Below the pieces are notes generated by a model. The model was not told where the DNA came from. It was given only the letters and a program-made list of their open reading frames with translations, and did no database searches. A stretch of DNA of 35,705 bases from the NCBI GenBank assembly GCA_016868035.1, contig VGID01000041.1, positions 1-35,705 on the forward strand. The letters run 5' to 3'. The translations under genes were made by a program, and so were the position numbers. Source of the stretch: Betaproteobacteria bacterium. GTDB lineage: Bacteria > Pseudomonadota > Gammaproteobacteria > Burkholderiales > SG8-41. Below are positions 8,822 through 16,827 of the stretch, piece by piece; position 1 is the stretch's first letter, and each line of letters starts with the position of its first letter.

Positions 8822-10189
8822 TCAAGCGGAGGTCACTTCGCGCAAAGCATCGTCAACGATGCCGACAGCGCGCTCGAGCTCGTCCTCGCTGATTACGAGC
8901 GGCGGCGCGAGCGTCACCACGTTGCCCTGCCCGATCTTGAAGCTCAAGCCTTTCGAAAGGCACGCGTAGAGCAGCCGTTCCGCGAGTTGCGGAGCCGGCT
9001 TCCCGCTTGCCGGATCCACGATTTCGATCGCGACGAGCAGGCCGATGCCGCGCACGTCGCCCACGGCGGCGTGGCGCGCCTTCGTTCTCGCAAGCCGCTC
9101 GAGCAACCAGCGGCCCAGCGTCGCGGCGCGCTCGATGAGCCTTTCCTGCGCAACGACTTCCAGCGTGGCGAGAGCGGCGGCGCAGCCGAGCGAGCTCTTC
9201 TCGTGCGTGTAGTGCCCCAGGGCGCGGTCCGCCGCAACGTCGAGGTCCGCGCGCGCGAGCAGCGCGGCGATCGGGAACACCGCCCCGCCGAGCCCCTTGC
9301 CGAGCACCACCATGTCCGGAACGATGCCGTAGTGCTCGAACGCGAACATGCGGCCCGTCCGCCCCAGGCAGATCGGGATCTCGTCGAGGATGAGCAGCGT
9401 GCCGTGCCGGTCGCACGCGCGCCGCACGATCTCGTAGTAGCTGCGCGGCGGCACCTGCACATCCGTCGAGCGCACGGTTTCGATCACCACGGCCGCTACG
9501 TCTTCTTCCTTGTCGAGCACGTACTCGATGTACTCCGCGCATCGCGCGTTGCAGCTGCCACCGCAGCCGAAACGGCAATCGCGCGGATCGCACGGCGGCG
9601 CGTGCTCGGTGCCGGGAAGCAGCGGCCCGATGTCGCGACGGAACAGCGCCTCGCCGCCGATGGAAATCGCGTCCAGCGACGCGCCGTGGAACGAATCCCA
9701 GAGCGAGAGCGTCTTGTGCCGCCCCGTGGCGATCCGCGCGAGCTTGAGCGCCATGCCGATGGCGAGCGCGCCGCCCGGTGCGAACAGCACCTTGCCGAGC
9801 GGGTCGGGCGCGGAATCGGCCAGGCGCCCGGCAAGCTCGACTGCCGCGGAGTTGGTGTAGCGCCGCGGCGAGAACGGCAGGGTGTCGAGCTGGCGCTTGA
9901 CCGCCGCCACCACGTGCGGGTGGCCGTAACCGACCTGGTGGGCGCTGTTGCCGTGAAAATCCATGTAGCGGCGTCCTTCCACGTCCTCGATGTAGACGCC
10001 CTCGGCCCGGGCAAGCGCATTCAGGCACGGGGTGGACAGCGACTGGTGCAGAAAGTAGCGAGCGTCGCGCTCGAGCACGGGCCGGGTGCGCGGACCGATA
10101 CTCTCCGCCTCCCACGCGCGACGCAACGCCGACAGATTCACGTCGCCTTCGGCCAGCAGGCCCGCGCTCTGCGTCTTGTTCCGTTTCAC
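8822..10189 (-). CDS. pbfA: (R)-1-hydroxy-2-aminoethylphosphonate ammonia-lyase (PbfA-like), class III aminotransferase fold
   Basis: This 455-residue PLP enzyme has the class III aminotransferase fold. It shows the PLP lysine in VVLGKGLGG (K298), the LILDEIP aspartate (D269) and a HEKSSLGCAAALAT region. Stretches such as YFLHQSLSTPCLNALARAEG, LPFSPRRYTN and RSTDVQVPP resemble PbfA as I know the family. PbfA eliminates ammonia from (R)-1-hydroxy-2-aminoethylphosphonate to give phosphonoacetaldehyde, feeding the same intermediate as PhnW. The PhnW gene, divergent just beyond the regulator, strongly supports this reading. An unusual five-cysteine cluster lies at 200-217. The start is a GTG with only a weak GGGAA site. 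A different omega-aminotransferase role is possible but less likely. Confidence 0.82.
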   Translation of the reverse strand: MKRNKTQSAGLLAEGDVNLSALRRAWEAESIGPRTRPVLERDARYFLHQSLSTPCLNALARAEGVYIEDVEGRRYMDFHGNSAHQVGYGHPHVVAAVKRQLDTLPFSPRRYTNSAAVELAGRLADSAPDPLGKVLFAPGGALAIGMALKLARIATGRHKTLSLWDSFHGASLDAISIGGEALFRRDIGPLLPGTEHAPPCDPRDCRFGCGGSCNARCAEYIEYVLDKEEDVAAVVIETVRSTDVQVPPRSYYEIVRRACDRHGTLLILDEIPICLGRTGRMFAFEHYGIVPDMVVLGKGLGGAVFPIAALLARADLDVAADRALGHYTHEKSSLGCAAALATLEVVAQERLIERAATLGRWLLERLARTKARHAAVGDVRGIGLLVAIEIVDPASGKPAPQLAERLLYACLSKGLSFKIGQGNVVTLAPPLVISEDELERAVGIVDDALREVTSA

Positions 10190-10255
10190 AAATCAATTCC
10201 CGCTGACGATGCCCCGAAGGCTCGCGCCCGAACCGGGCGGGCCCCTCGCAGCCGG

Positions 10256-10999
10256 TCATCTGCCCGCGCTGCGCTCCCCGGCGGGTCGCGCCGGCCCGCT
10301 TGCCTTGCCCAGCGCAGCATGGGCGATGCGCATGCGTTCGCGGCTCGCCATCACATGCTCGTAGAGCAGCGCGCCCGCAATCTCGACCTTACCCGATTCG
10401 ATTGCATCGGCGATATTGCGGTGCTCGCGCACCGAGGTCGGCAGATGGTCCTGCGCGAGCGTGTTCTTGCGAAACAGGTTCAATTCATTGACCAGCCGCC
10501 GGTAAGTTTCCGCCAGTTTGCGGTTGCCGGCAAACTCCACAAGTGCGCCGTGGAACCGGAGGTTCAGCGAATGGTACGCGTCAAGATCGCCGCGCGCCAC
10601 GGCCTGATCCATTTGTCCGATCAACGCGTGCAATTCCTTGAGCTGGCCGCGAGTAATCGTCCGCGCGAGCTTGCTGCCCACCATCTGCTCGAGCGCGGCA
10701 CGCAGTTCATAGATCTCGTCCGCTTCCTCGATCGGGATCTGCCGCACAAACACGCCGCGGTTCTTTTCCACGCGAACCAGGCCGGTCTGCTCCAGCGCGC
10801 GCAGCGCCTCGCGCACCGGGCCGCGCGAGACGCCGAGCTGCGCGGCGAGCGTGTTCTCATTGAGCTTCGCCCCCGGCGGCAGCTCTCCTGACATGATCTT
10901 CTGCTCAATCTCCTGGCGCGCGAGATTGGTGAGCGAATGGCTGCGCAGGAGCTCGAGCGCAAACGCACCGGTGGAGACGCGAGCGACCATGCTTGACAT
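10256..10999 (-). CDS. GntR-family regulator (FadR/FCD type), phosphonate-associated
   Basis: This is 247 residues from the ATG at 10999; an ATG at 10990 is an alternative and neither has a strong ribosome site. An N-terminal winged helix (about 18-85, with LAAQLGVSRGPVREALRALEQTGLV) is followed by an all-helical FCD ligand-binding domain (about 95-225, with ELRAALEQMVGSKLA, the histidine in NLRFHGALVEFAGN, and a later EHRNIADAI histidine). FCD histidines usually bind a metal and the effector. It begins 13 bp from a near-perfect 24-bp palindrome and diverges from phnW, so it very likely controls both directions. The effector could be 2-aminoethylphosphonate, its hydroxy form or phosphonoacetaldehyde. 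It resembles the regulators that accompany phosphonate genes in Burkholderia. Confidence 0.9.
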   Translation of the reverse strand: MSSMVARVSTGAFALELLRSHSLTNLARQEIEQKIMSGELPPGAKLNENTLAAQLGVSRGPVREALRALEQTGLVRVEKNRGVFVRQIPIEEADEIYELRAALEQMVGSKLARTITRGQLKELHALIGQMDQAVARGDLDAYHSLNLRFHGALVEFAGNRKLAETYRRLVNELNLFRKNTLAQDHLPTSVREHRNIADAIESGKVEIAGALLYEHVMASRERMRIAHAALGKASGPARPAGERSAGR

Positions 11000-11012
11000 T
11001 AAAAACCGCCAT

Positions 11013-11036
11013 CTGTAGATTGTCAACAATATACAG
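11013..11036. promoter_or_regulatory. 24-bp palindromic operator between gntR and phnW
   Basis: On the minus strand the arms are CTGTATATTGT and ACAATCTACAG around a 2-nt centre, with one mismatch in 11 arm positions. The core ATTGT-N2-ACAAT is perfect. Its position, 13 bp upstream of the regulator and about 105 bp upstream of phnW, fits a dimeric GntR/FCD repressor site. Binding is inferred. Confidence 0.75.
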
Positions 11037-11141
11037 AAAAACGCTCGAGATGCCGCGGATATCCAGGAGGAGCACGCTGCCCCGCGATCGCCGGAACCAT
11101 CGCGCGCGATACCAGCGTCCCGCCCACTGTACGATGGCCTG

Positions 11142-12320
11142 ATGGCGACCCGCCCCGATCCCATATTGCTCACGCCCGGCCCCCTGACCACGGCCCTCGG
11201 CGTCAAGCAGCGCATGCTGCACGACTGGGGCTCGCGGGACACGGACTTCATCGGAATGACGGCCGATGTCGTTCGCCAGATCAACGACATCGCCGGTGGC
11301 GGGGACACGCACGCGTGCGTGCCGATGCAGGGCAGCGGCACGTTCGTGGTCGAAGCGATGATCGGCACGCTGGTGCCGCGCAACGGCCACGTGCTCGTAT
11401 GCGTGAACGGCGAGTACGGCCGGCGCATCGTGAAGATCTGCGACATCCTCGGGCGCCGGCGCTCGACCGTGGAAACGCCCGAGGACCAGCCGACCACCGC
11501 GGACATGGTGCACGATGCGCTCGCCGCCGACGGGAGCATCACGCATGTCGTGCTCGTGCATTGCGAGACCAGCACCGGCATCCTGAATCCGCTCGAGGAG
11601 ATCGCCAAGGTCGTGAGCTCGCAGGGCAGGAGTCTCCTGGTGGATGCGATGAGCTCGTTCGCGGCGCTGCCCATCGACGCGCGCAAGGTGCGCTTCGATG
11701 CGCTGGTCGCCGCCTCCGGAAAGTGCCTGGAAAGCGTCCCGGGCATGGGCTTCGCCGTGGTGCGCAAGGAAGCGCTCGAACCGTGCGCCGGCAACTCCCA
11801 TTCGTTGAGCCTGGATCTCCACGACCAGCATCAGTATTACCTCAAGACAAAGCAGTGGCGATTCACGCCGCCCGTGCAGGTGGTCGCCGCCCTGCACGAA
11901 GCGCTGCGCCTGTTCAACGACGCGGGCGGCCAGGCGGCGCGCTACCGGCGCTACCGGGACAACTGTGACGCACTGGTGCGCGGGCTCACCCGGATCGGAT
12001 TGGTGCCGTTCCTGAAGCAGGGCCTGCAGGCGCCGATCATCGTCACCTTCCACGCGCCCTCCGACGCGAAGTACGATTTCAACGCGTTCTACGGGAAGGT
12101 GCGCGAGCGCGGCTACACGCTCTACCCCGGCAAGCTCACCCAGGTGGAGACTTTTCGAGTCGGTTGCATCGGCGCGATCGGCGCGGCGGAAATTCAGGCG
12201 GCCGTGGATGCGATGGCAGCCACGCTGAAGGAAATGGGTGTCACGCAGCTAGCGCCGGCGCGGCCGGATCCGGGGTCCCGGTCGCGTGCGGCTGCGCCGG
12301 CGTCCTCCCGGAACCGCTAG
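11142..12320 (+). CDS. phnW: 2-aminoethylphosphonate--pyruvate transaminase
   Basis: PhnW moves the amino group of 2-aminoethylphosphonate to pyruvate, giving phosphonoacetaldehyde and alanine. The 392-residue protein begins [10 protein letters not shown], as in the family. It has the PLP-binding D168 ([13 protein letters not shown]) and the Schiff-base K194 ([14 protein letters not shown]), at the same numbers I recall for the Salmonella enzyme. [20 protein letters not shown] near 325-345 is also typical. The last 20 residues are an Arg/Ala/Pro-rich tail beyond the family's usual end. It is divergent from the GntR gene around the palindrome. The usual partner phnX is not adjacent, and the next gene is a convergent Nudix hydrolase. 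No good ribosome site precedes the ATG. Confidence 0.95.
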   Translation: MATRPDPILLTPGPLTTALGVKQRMLHDWGSRDTDFIGMTADVVRQINDIAGGGDTHACVPMQGSGTFVVEAMIGTLVPRNGHVLVCVNGEYGRRIVKICDILGRRRSTVETPEDQPTTADMVHDALAADGSITHVVLVHCETSTGILNPLEEIAKVVSSQGRSLLVDAMSSFAALPIDARKVRFDALVAASGKCLESVPGMGFAVVRKEALEPCAGNSHSLSLDLHDQHQYYLKTKQWRFTPPVQVVAALHEALRLFNDAGGQAARYRRYRDNCDALVRGLTRIGLVPFLKQGLQAPIIVTFHAPSDAKYDFNAFYGKVRERGYTLYPGKLTQVETFRVGCIGAIGAAEIQAAVDAMAATLKEMGVTQLAPARPDPGSRSRAAAPASSRNR

Positions 12321-12335
12321 CCGGGCGCTCCACCC

Positions 12336-13163
12336 TCACACCTGCGCGCGCGCCTCCAACAACCCCTCCAGGAACCTCATGGCGACGATGCTCGCGTCGA
12401 GCGTCATCTCGGAAACGCGCTCGATCCGGCGCACGACCTCGTCGAGCGAGTAGAGCCCGAATTCCGCGACCTCGCCGTCCTCGTTGCTCGGCCGAAAATC
12501 CGCGGGCAACGCGAGGTCGTGCACGAAGATGATCTCGGACTGCGCGCCTTCCGGCACTTCCCGCAACAAGCGCACCGTTCCGCGCGCGACTGCGCGGGTC
12601 ATCCGCTCGCGCGAAATGCCCGCTTCCTCGCGCCCCTCCTTGATCAACGTTTCTCCAACCGATACGCCGGCGGCGATACCCCCGCCCACCAGGTTGTCGA
12701 GCATCCCCGGATCGACGGGCTTGCCAGCGCTGCGCCGCGCCAGCCACATGCGGCAATCGGTCCCGGAGTCCGCATAGCCGTTCACGTGCGCGGCGTATGT
12801 CGTGACGCCGAAAAATCGCGCCGCGGCACGCTCGAGCAGGAACAGCGGGGGCTGATCGAACGCCTCGCCGACCGCGTACCACTCGTCGCGCCATCCGGTA
12901 ATCACGCCCTGTTCCGCCAGCGCCCGGGTGACGGAAGCAAGGGCCGCGGTGCGCTTACCGGCGTCCTTTAGGTCTTCGGCGAGCATCAGCCCCCCGGCAC
13001 CCGGCACGAAGATCTCCGGCCACGCACGCAGCCGCTGCGCATGGTCATGCCGGACCCATCCGATCCGGATCGCGCCGATGTGCAGCGCAGCGAAGCGCGC
13101 GCGGTCGAACGCGCTTGCAGCCGATTGCAGCCGCGCGTTCTGCCGCGCGAGATCGGGTCTCAT
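12336..13163 (-). CDS. DUF4743-type Nudix hydrolase
   Basis: From the ATG at 13163 this is 275 residues. The frame stays open to 13256, but that start would overlap bamD. The N-terminal half (about 1-115) resembles the DUF4743 domain found before Nudix domains in Tnr3-like thiamine-pyrophosphate-related proteins. The Nudix domain follows (about 115-265), with LVGGGIAAGVSVGETLIKEG and then REEAGI. The box ends in the expected KExxEEAGI form, although the upstream glutamate of the classic motif is not at its usual spacing. Such enzymes hydrolyse nucleoside diphosphate-linked or thiamine-type pyrophosphates. It converges on phnW with 15 bp between stop codons, so the two are probably not functionally linked. 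Confidence 0.82.
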   Translation of the reverse strand: MRPDLARQNARLQSAASAFDRARFAALHIGAIRIGWVRHDHAQRLRAWPEIFVPGAGGLMLAEDLKDAGKRTAALASVTRALAEQGVITGWRDEWYAVGEAFDQPPLFLLERAAARFFGVTTYAAHVNGYADSGTDCRMWLARRSAGKPVDPGMLDNLVGGGIAAGVSVGETLIKEGREEAGISRERMTRAVARGTVRLLREVPEGAQSEIIFVHDLALPADFRPSNEDGEVAEFGLYSLDEVVRRIERVSEMTLDASIVAMRFLEGLLEARAQV

Positions 13164-13206
13164 GCGAGGAGCGATCCGTGATTCCGGCCGGACTGGCCGG
13201 AGAGGC

Positions 13207-14007
13207 TCACCAGTTCCAGATCTGCCACCAGGGCACGTTGGCCCGGCGCGGGTCACCCTTCAGGTACTTGCTTTGCGGGAAATTCCTGGTGAGCACGCGC
13301 TCGGCGTCGTTGCGCAAATCCGCGAGGCCGAGCGCATCGTACGATTTCACGAGGATCACGAGCCCTTCCTCGTTGGCCGGCGCCTGCGGATACGTTTTCA
13401 GAGCATACTGGACGCGGCCCGCCGCGGCGACGTAGGCGCCGCGCTTGTAATAGTAGCGGGCGACGTGGACCTCGTGCGAGGCGAGGGAATTGACGAGGTA
13501 ATTCATGCGCGCGATGGAATCCGGGGTGTACTTGCTGTCCGGGAAGCGCGTGACGAGCTCCCTGAACGCTTCGAAGGCCTCGCGGGCGGCCTTGGGATCG
13601 CGCTCGGTGGCATCCTGGCCCGAGAGGTTCCCGAACCAACCCAGGTCGTCGTTGAAATTGGCGAGTCCCTTCAGGTAGTGAACGTAGTCCACGTGCGGAT
13701 GGTTCGGATGGAGCTTGATGAAACGCTCGGCCGCCACGATCGCCTGTGCGGGCTCGTTGTCCTTGTAGTAGGCGTAGGCGATCTCGATCTGCGCCTGCTG
13801 CGCGTAGCGCCCGTGGGGATAGCGGGCCTCGAGCTTTTCGTAATACTTGATCGCCTTCTCGTAGTTCCGGTCGTTAAGCTGGCCCTTCGCCTCGGAATAG
13901 AGCTTGGCAGCGGACCATCCTTTGGTTTCATCGACTTCCTGGAACAGCGCGCACGAAGCGACCAGCGCTCCGAGCAACAGCGATAAAATATAGCGCGTTA
14001 CGATCAT
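13207..14007 (-). CDS. bamD: outer membrane assembly lipoprotein BamD
   Basis: BamD is the essential lipoprotein partner of BamA in inserting beta-barrel proteins into the outer membrane. The 266-residue protein has a lipoprotein signal with lipobox LVASC (C19). TPR-like helical repeats follow: AAKLYSEAKGQLNDRNYEKAIKYYEKLEARYPHGRYA, then AYAYYKDNEPAQAIVAAERFI and FRELVTRFPDSKY. Length and order match the family. It starts 4 bp from the start codon of divergent rluD. A perfect TATAAT (14025-14030, read on the minus strand) within rluD is a candidate -10, leaving a leader of about 11 nt. Confidence 0.96.
   Translation of the reverse strand: MIVTRYILSLLLGALVASCALFQEVDETKGWSAAKLYSEAKGQLNDRNYEKAIKYYEKLEARYPHGRYAQQAQIEIAYAYYKDNEPAQAIVAAERFIKLHPNHPHVDYVHYLKGLANFNDDLGWFGNLSGQDATERDPKAAREAFEAFRELVTRFPDSKYTPDSIARMNYLVNSLASHEVHVARYYYKRGAYVAAAGRVQYALKTYPQAPANEEGLVILVKSYDALGLADLRNDAERVLTRNFPQSKYLKGDPRRANVPWWQIWNW
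13984..13989 (+). promoter_or_regulatory. candidate -10 of rluD, inside bamD
   Basis: TAAAAT matches the sigma-70 -10 in five of six positions and ends 22 nt before the rluD ATG. No clear -35 is seen. It lies within the signal-peptide codons of bamD. Confidence 0.4.
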
Positions 14008-14011
14008 TGCG

Positions 14012-14953
14012 ATGCCCCCGGAAAATTATATCCCAAACGCCGCGCGACCGGAGCCGGTTGAAGTGACTGTGCCCTCTGAATGTGGCGGCCTGCGCCTCGA
14101 CCAGGCGCTGAGCCGGATGCTGCCCGCGTATTCGCGCAGCCGGCTCGCGCGCTGGATCCGGGAAAACAAGGTGCGCGTGGACGGCCACGAGGCGGCGCCG
14201 CGGCACAAAGTGTGGGGCGGCGAGCGGATCACGGTCAACCCTGCCGCCGATCCGAGCGCGAACGCCTACGAATCGCAGAGCATCCCGCTCGACATCGTGT
14301 ACGAGGACGACACGCTGCTGGTGGTGGACAAGCCCGCCGGGATGGTCGTGCACCCCGGCAGCGGCAACTGGCGCGGCACGCTGCTCAACGCGCTTCTCGC
14401 CCACGCGCCCGCCCTGCAAAGCATCCCGCGCGCGGGGATCGTGCATCGCCTCGACAAGGACACCAGCGGACTGCTCGTCGTCGCCAAGACGCTCGAAGCG
14501 CAGGCGGAACTCGTGCGCCAGATGCAGGCGCGCAGCGTGCGCCGCGAATACCTCGCGGTCGCGCACGGGCGCGTGGCGCGCGGCGGGAGCATCGACGCTC
14601 CGATCGGCCGCCATCCGGTCAAGCGCACCCGTATGGCGGTGGTGGCGCGCGGACGGCACGCAGTGACGCACTACGAGGTGATCGAGCGCTACGCGCGTGC
14701 GACCCTGTTGCGCTGCCGGCTCGAGACCGGGCGCACGCACCAGATCCGGGTCCACTTGAGCATGCTCGGCCACCCGCTGCTCGGCGACCAGACGTACGGA
14801 AAGCGCGGCAGCGCGGCAGCGTTTCCGCGCCAGGCGCTGCATGCCCGGAAGCTCGCGCTGGTGCACCCGCGATCCCGCGTGAAGCTGGCGTGGGAAAGCC
14901 CCCTCCCCCCCGACATGGAGCGCCTGCTCGAGGCGTTGCGCGCGCGCGGATGA
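14012..14953 (+). CDS. rluD: 23S rRNA pseudouridine synthase RluD
   Basis: RluD makes the pseudouridines of helix 69 in 23S rRNA. The 313-residue protein has an N-terminal S4 RNA-binding domain (about 20-80, LRLDQALSRMLPAYSRSRLARWIRENKVRVDG). The catalytic domain carries the active-site motif GIVHRLDKDTSGLLVVAK (catalytic D148) and the C-terminal LETGRTHQIRVHLSMLGHPLLGD. The ATG at 14012 leaves only 4 bp to the bamD start and has no ribosome site, so translation may be leaderless or begin a few codons downstream. The stop overlaps the pgeF ATG (ATGA), indicating translational coupling. Confidence 0.95.
   Translation: MPPENYIPNAARPEPVEVTVPSECGGLRLDQALSRMLPAYSRSRLARWIRENKVRVDGHEAAPRHKVWGGERITVNPAADPSANAYESQSIPLDIVYEDDTLLVVDKPAGMVVHPGSGNWRGTLLNALLAHAPALQSIPRAGIVHRLDKDTSGLLVVAKTLEAQAELVRQMQARSVRREYLAVAHGRVARGGSIDAPIGRHPVKRTRMAVVARGRHAVTHYEVIERYARATLLRCRLETGRTHQIRVHLSMLGHPLLGDQTYGKRGSAAAFPRQALHARKLALVHPRSRVKLAWESPLPPDMERLLEALRARG
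14025..14030 (-). promoter_or_regulatory. candidate -10 of bamD, inside rluD
   Basis: A perfect TATAAT is read on the minus strand, 17 nt before the bamD ATG. No convincing -35 is seen at 16-18 bp. It lies within codons 5-7 of rluD. Confidence 0.45.
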
Positions 14954-15687
14954 GCCTGCACCCCGACTGGATCGTCCCCGACTGGCCCGCGCCCCCCGGC
15001 GTCAAGGCACTGATCACGACCCGCGCCGGGGGGACGAGCTGCGGGCCCTACGCGAGCTTGAATCTCGGGCTGCGCACCGGCGACGATCCCCAGACCGTCG
15101 CCGCCAATCGCGCGCTGTTGCGCCGCGCGCTGCCCGGGGACCCGAAGTGGCTGAAACAGGTGCACGGGGCGAAGGTCATCGATGCCGATGCGCTCACGCC
15201 GGGTCCCTCCGCCGACGCGAGCGTCACGCGGCGTGCAGGGACGGTATGTGCCGTAATGATCGCCGATTGCGTGCCGGTTCTGCTGTGCGACGGCGCCGGC
15301 AGCACCGCCGCAGTCGCCCACGCCGGGTGGCGCGGGCTCGCCGCCGGCGTCATCGAGAACACGGTGCGACGCATGCGGGTGGACCCCGCGACGTTGCTGG
15401 CGTATCTCGGTCCCGGTATCGGGCCCCGCGCGTTCGAAGTCGGCCCGGATGTTCGCGACGCGTTCCTCAAGCGCGACGCGCTGGCCGAAGACGCCTTCGT
15501 CCCGCATATCCCCGGCAAGTGGTTCGCCGACCTGTACGCGCTTGCGCGCCAGCGCCTGCAGAATACCGGCGTCGCGAACGTCTACGGCGGCGGTCTGTGC
15601 ACGTATTCCGACGCGGCGCGCTTTTTTTCCCACCGCCGCGACAAGACGACCGGCCGCATGGCGGCGCTGATCTGGCTCGCCAAGTAA
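14950..15687 (+). CDS. pgeF: peptidoglycan editing factor PgeF (YfiH/laccase-domain, purine nucleoside phosphorylase family)
   Basis: PgeF-family proteins are cytoplasmic multicopper-oxidase-unrelated enzymes. They are linked to removal of wrongly incorporated serine from peptidoglycan precursors and also show purine nucleoside phosphorylase activity. The 245-residue protein has the conserved zinc ligands H72 (KQVHGAKV), C107 (IADCVPVL) and H124 (AHAGWRG), matching the E. coli YfiH positions I know. The C-terminal signature CTYSDAARFFSHRRDKTTGRMA is also present. Its ATG overlaps the rluD stop, so it is co-translated with rluD, a common pairing in beta- and gammaproteobacteria. Confidence 0.94.
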   Translation: MSLHPDWIVPDWPAPPGVKALITTRAGGTSCGPYASLNLGLRTGDDPQTVAANRALLRRALPGDPKWLKQVHGAKVIDADALTPGPSADASVTRRAGTVCAVMIADCVPVLLCDGAGSTAAVAHAGWRGLAAGVIENTVRRMRVDPATLLAYLGPGIGPRAFEVGPDVRDAFLKRDALAEDAFVPHIPGKWFADLYALARQRLQNTGVANVYGGGLCTYSDAARFFSHRRDKTTGRMAALIWLAK

Positions 15688-15851
15688 GCCGAACGGTACC
15701 GTCGCGCGGCGGGTGCATCGCGAAGCCAATTGCGCGACCGCCCGGTGTGCGCGAACGGCGCCTCTGCGGCTGATCACGTAGAATTGCGCGCTTCCCCCGT
15801 TCCGGGCGCAGCGGGCGCGCCGGTCAGAACACCAACACTGAATATCCGGCC

Positions 15852-16628
15852 GTGAGCACATTGACCTGGATCCTCGTTGCGACCGTGGCGGGTGGCGTGC
15901 TCTCCGTGGCGACCGCTGCCGCGTTTGCGCTCCGCGCGCGTGCGGCCCATGTGCCGGTGCTCATCAGTTACGCCGTGGGCGCGTTGCTCGGCGCGGTGTT
16001 TCTGGAACTGCTTCCGCACGCATTCGCCATGTCCGAGAGCCTCGAGCGCATGGCCGCCACCATCCTGTTCGGACTGCTGCTCTTCTTCGTGCTGGAGAAG
16101 CTGGTGCTCTGGCGCCACTGCCACGTGGAGCAGTGCGAAGCGCACGACCCGCCGCAACCTGCGCACGACCATGGGCGCAGCGGGATGATGATCATGATCG
16201 GTGACACCTTCCACAACTTCGTGGACGGCATATTGATCGCGGCGGCCTTTCTCGCGAGCCCCGAGCTTGGCATCGTCACCGCCGTAGCGATCATTGCTCA
16301 CGAAATACCCCAGGAGGTCGGTGATTTCCTGATCCTGCTGCACTCGGGCTACAGCAAGGCGCAGGCATTGCTCTTCAACATGCTCTCCAGCGCGGCGATG
16401 GTAATCGGCGGGCTGTTCGCCTACTTCGCGCTGCACACGATGCAGCAGTGGATACCGCCGCTGCTCGGGCTCGCCGCCGCCAGCATGCTCTACGTTTCCG
16501 TGGCCGATCTCATCCCGGGGTTGCACCGCCGGCCCGAACTGCACGCGACCGTGCAGCAGCTTGCCCTGATCGCGCTCGGGGTCTTCACCATCTGGCTGGT
16601 GGGCGAACTCGCGCACCTGCACGCCTGA
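15852..16628 (+). CDS. ZIP-family divalent metal transporter
   Basis: This 258-residue protein has about eight hydrophobic segments. The ZIP signature lies in TM4-5: GDTFHNFVDG (H121, N122, D125) and AHEIPQEVGDF (H150, E151, E155). These residues form the binuclear metal site that carries zinc, iron or related ions across the inner membrane into the cytoplasm. A His/Cys-rich loop (about 88-107, HCHVEQCEAHD) between TM3 and TM4 is the usual metal-collecting loop. The start is a GTG. A TAGAAT at 15779-15784 could be a -10, but no matching -35 is visible. It interrupts the common pgeF-to-phaC gene order and has no obvious operon partner. Confidence 0.92.
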   Translation: MSTLTWILVATVAGGVLSVATAAAFALRARAAHVPVLISYAVGALLGAVFLELLPHAFAMSESLERMAATILFGLLLFFVLEKLVLWRHCHVEQCEAHDPPQPAHDHGRSGMMIMIGDTFHNFVDGILIAAAFLASPELGIVTAVAIIAHEIPQEVGDFLILLHSGYSKAQALLFNMLSSAAMVIGGLFAYFALHTMQQWIPPLLGLAAASMLYVSVADLIPGLHRRPELHATVQQLALIALGVFTIWLVGELAHLHA

Positions 16629-16827
16629 GGGGAAAGCCCGTTCTTCACGCGCCGCGCCGGGAATCGTCGCGCGCCACCAACGCCCGGGCGCCGGCCTGCC
16701 GCCGGTCGCGCGGCACGCCAACGCGCGCGGCCCTTTTGCTAGGATATGCTCCTGAATTCGGGCCCATCGCATTGCCTTCTTTCTTGCGCCCGACTGACCG
16801 GCCGTAACGATTCGGTTCCTGTACGCC

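Noticed and set aside
8987-10891. A 634-codon plus-strand frame across pbfA and gntR
   Set aside because: It spans two recognisable minus-strand genes and their intergenic gap, which a real gene would not.
10905-12053. A 382-codon minus-strand frame opposite phnW
   Set aside because: It is antisense to a clear PhnW and overlaps the regulator and its operator, with composition unlike any protein family.
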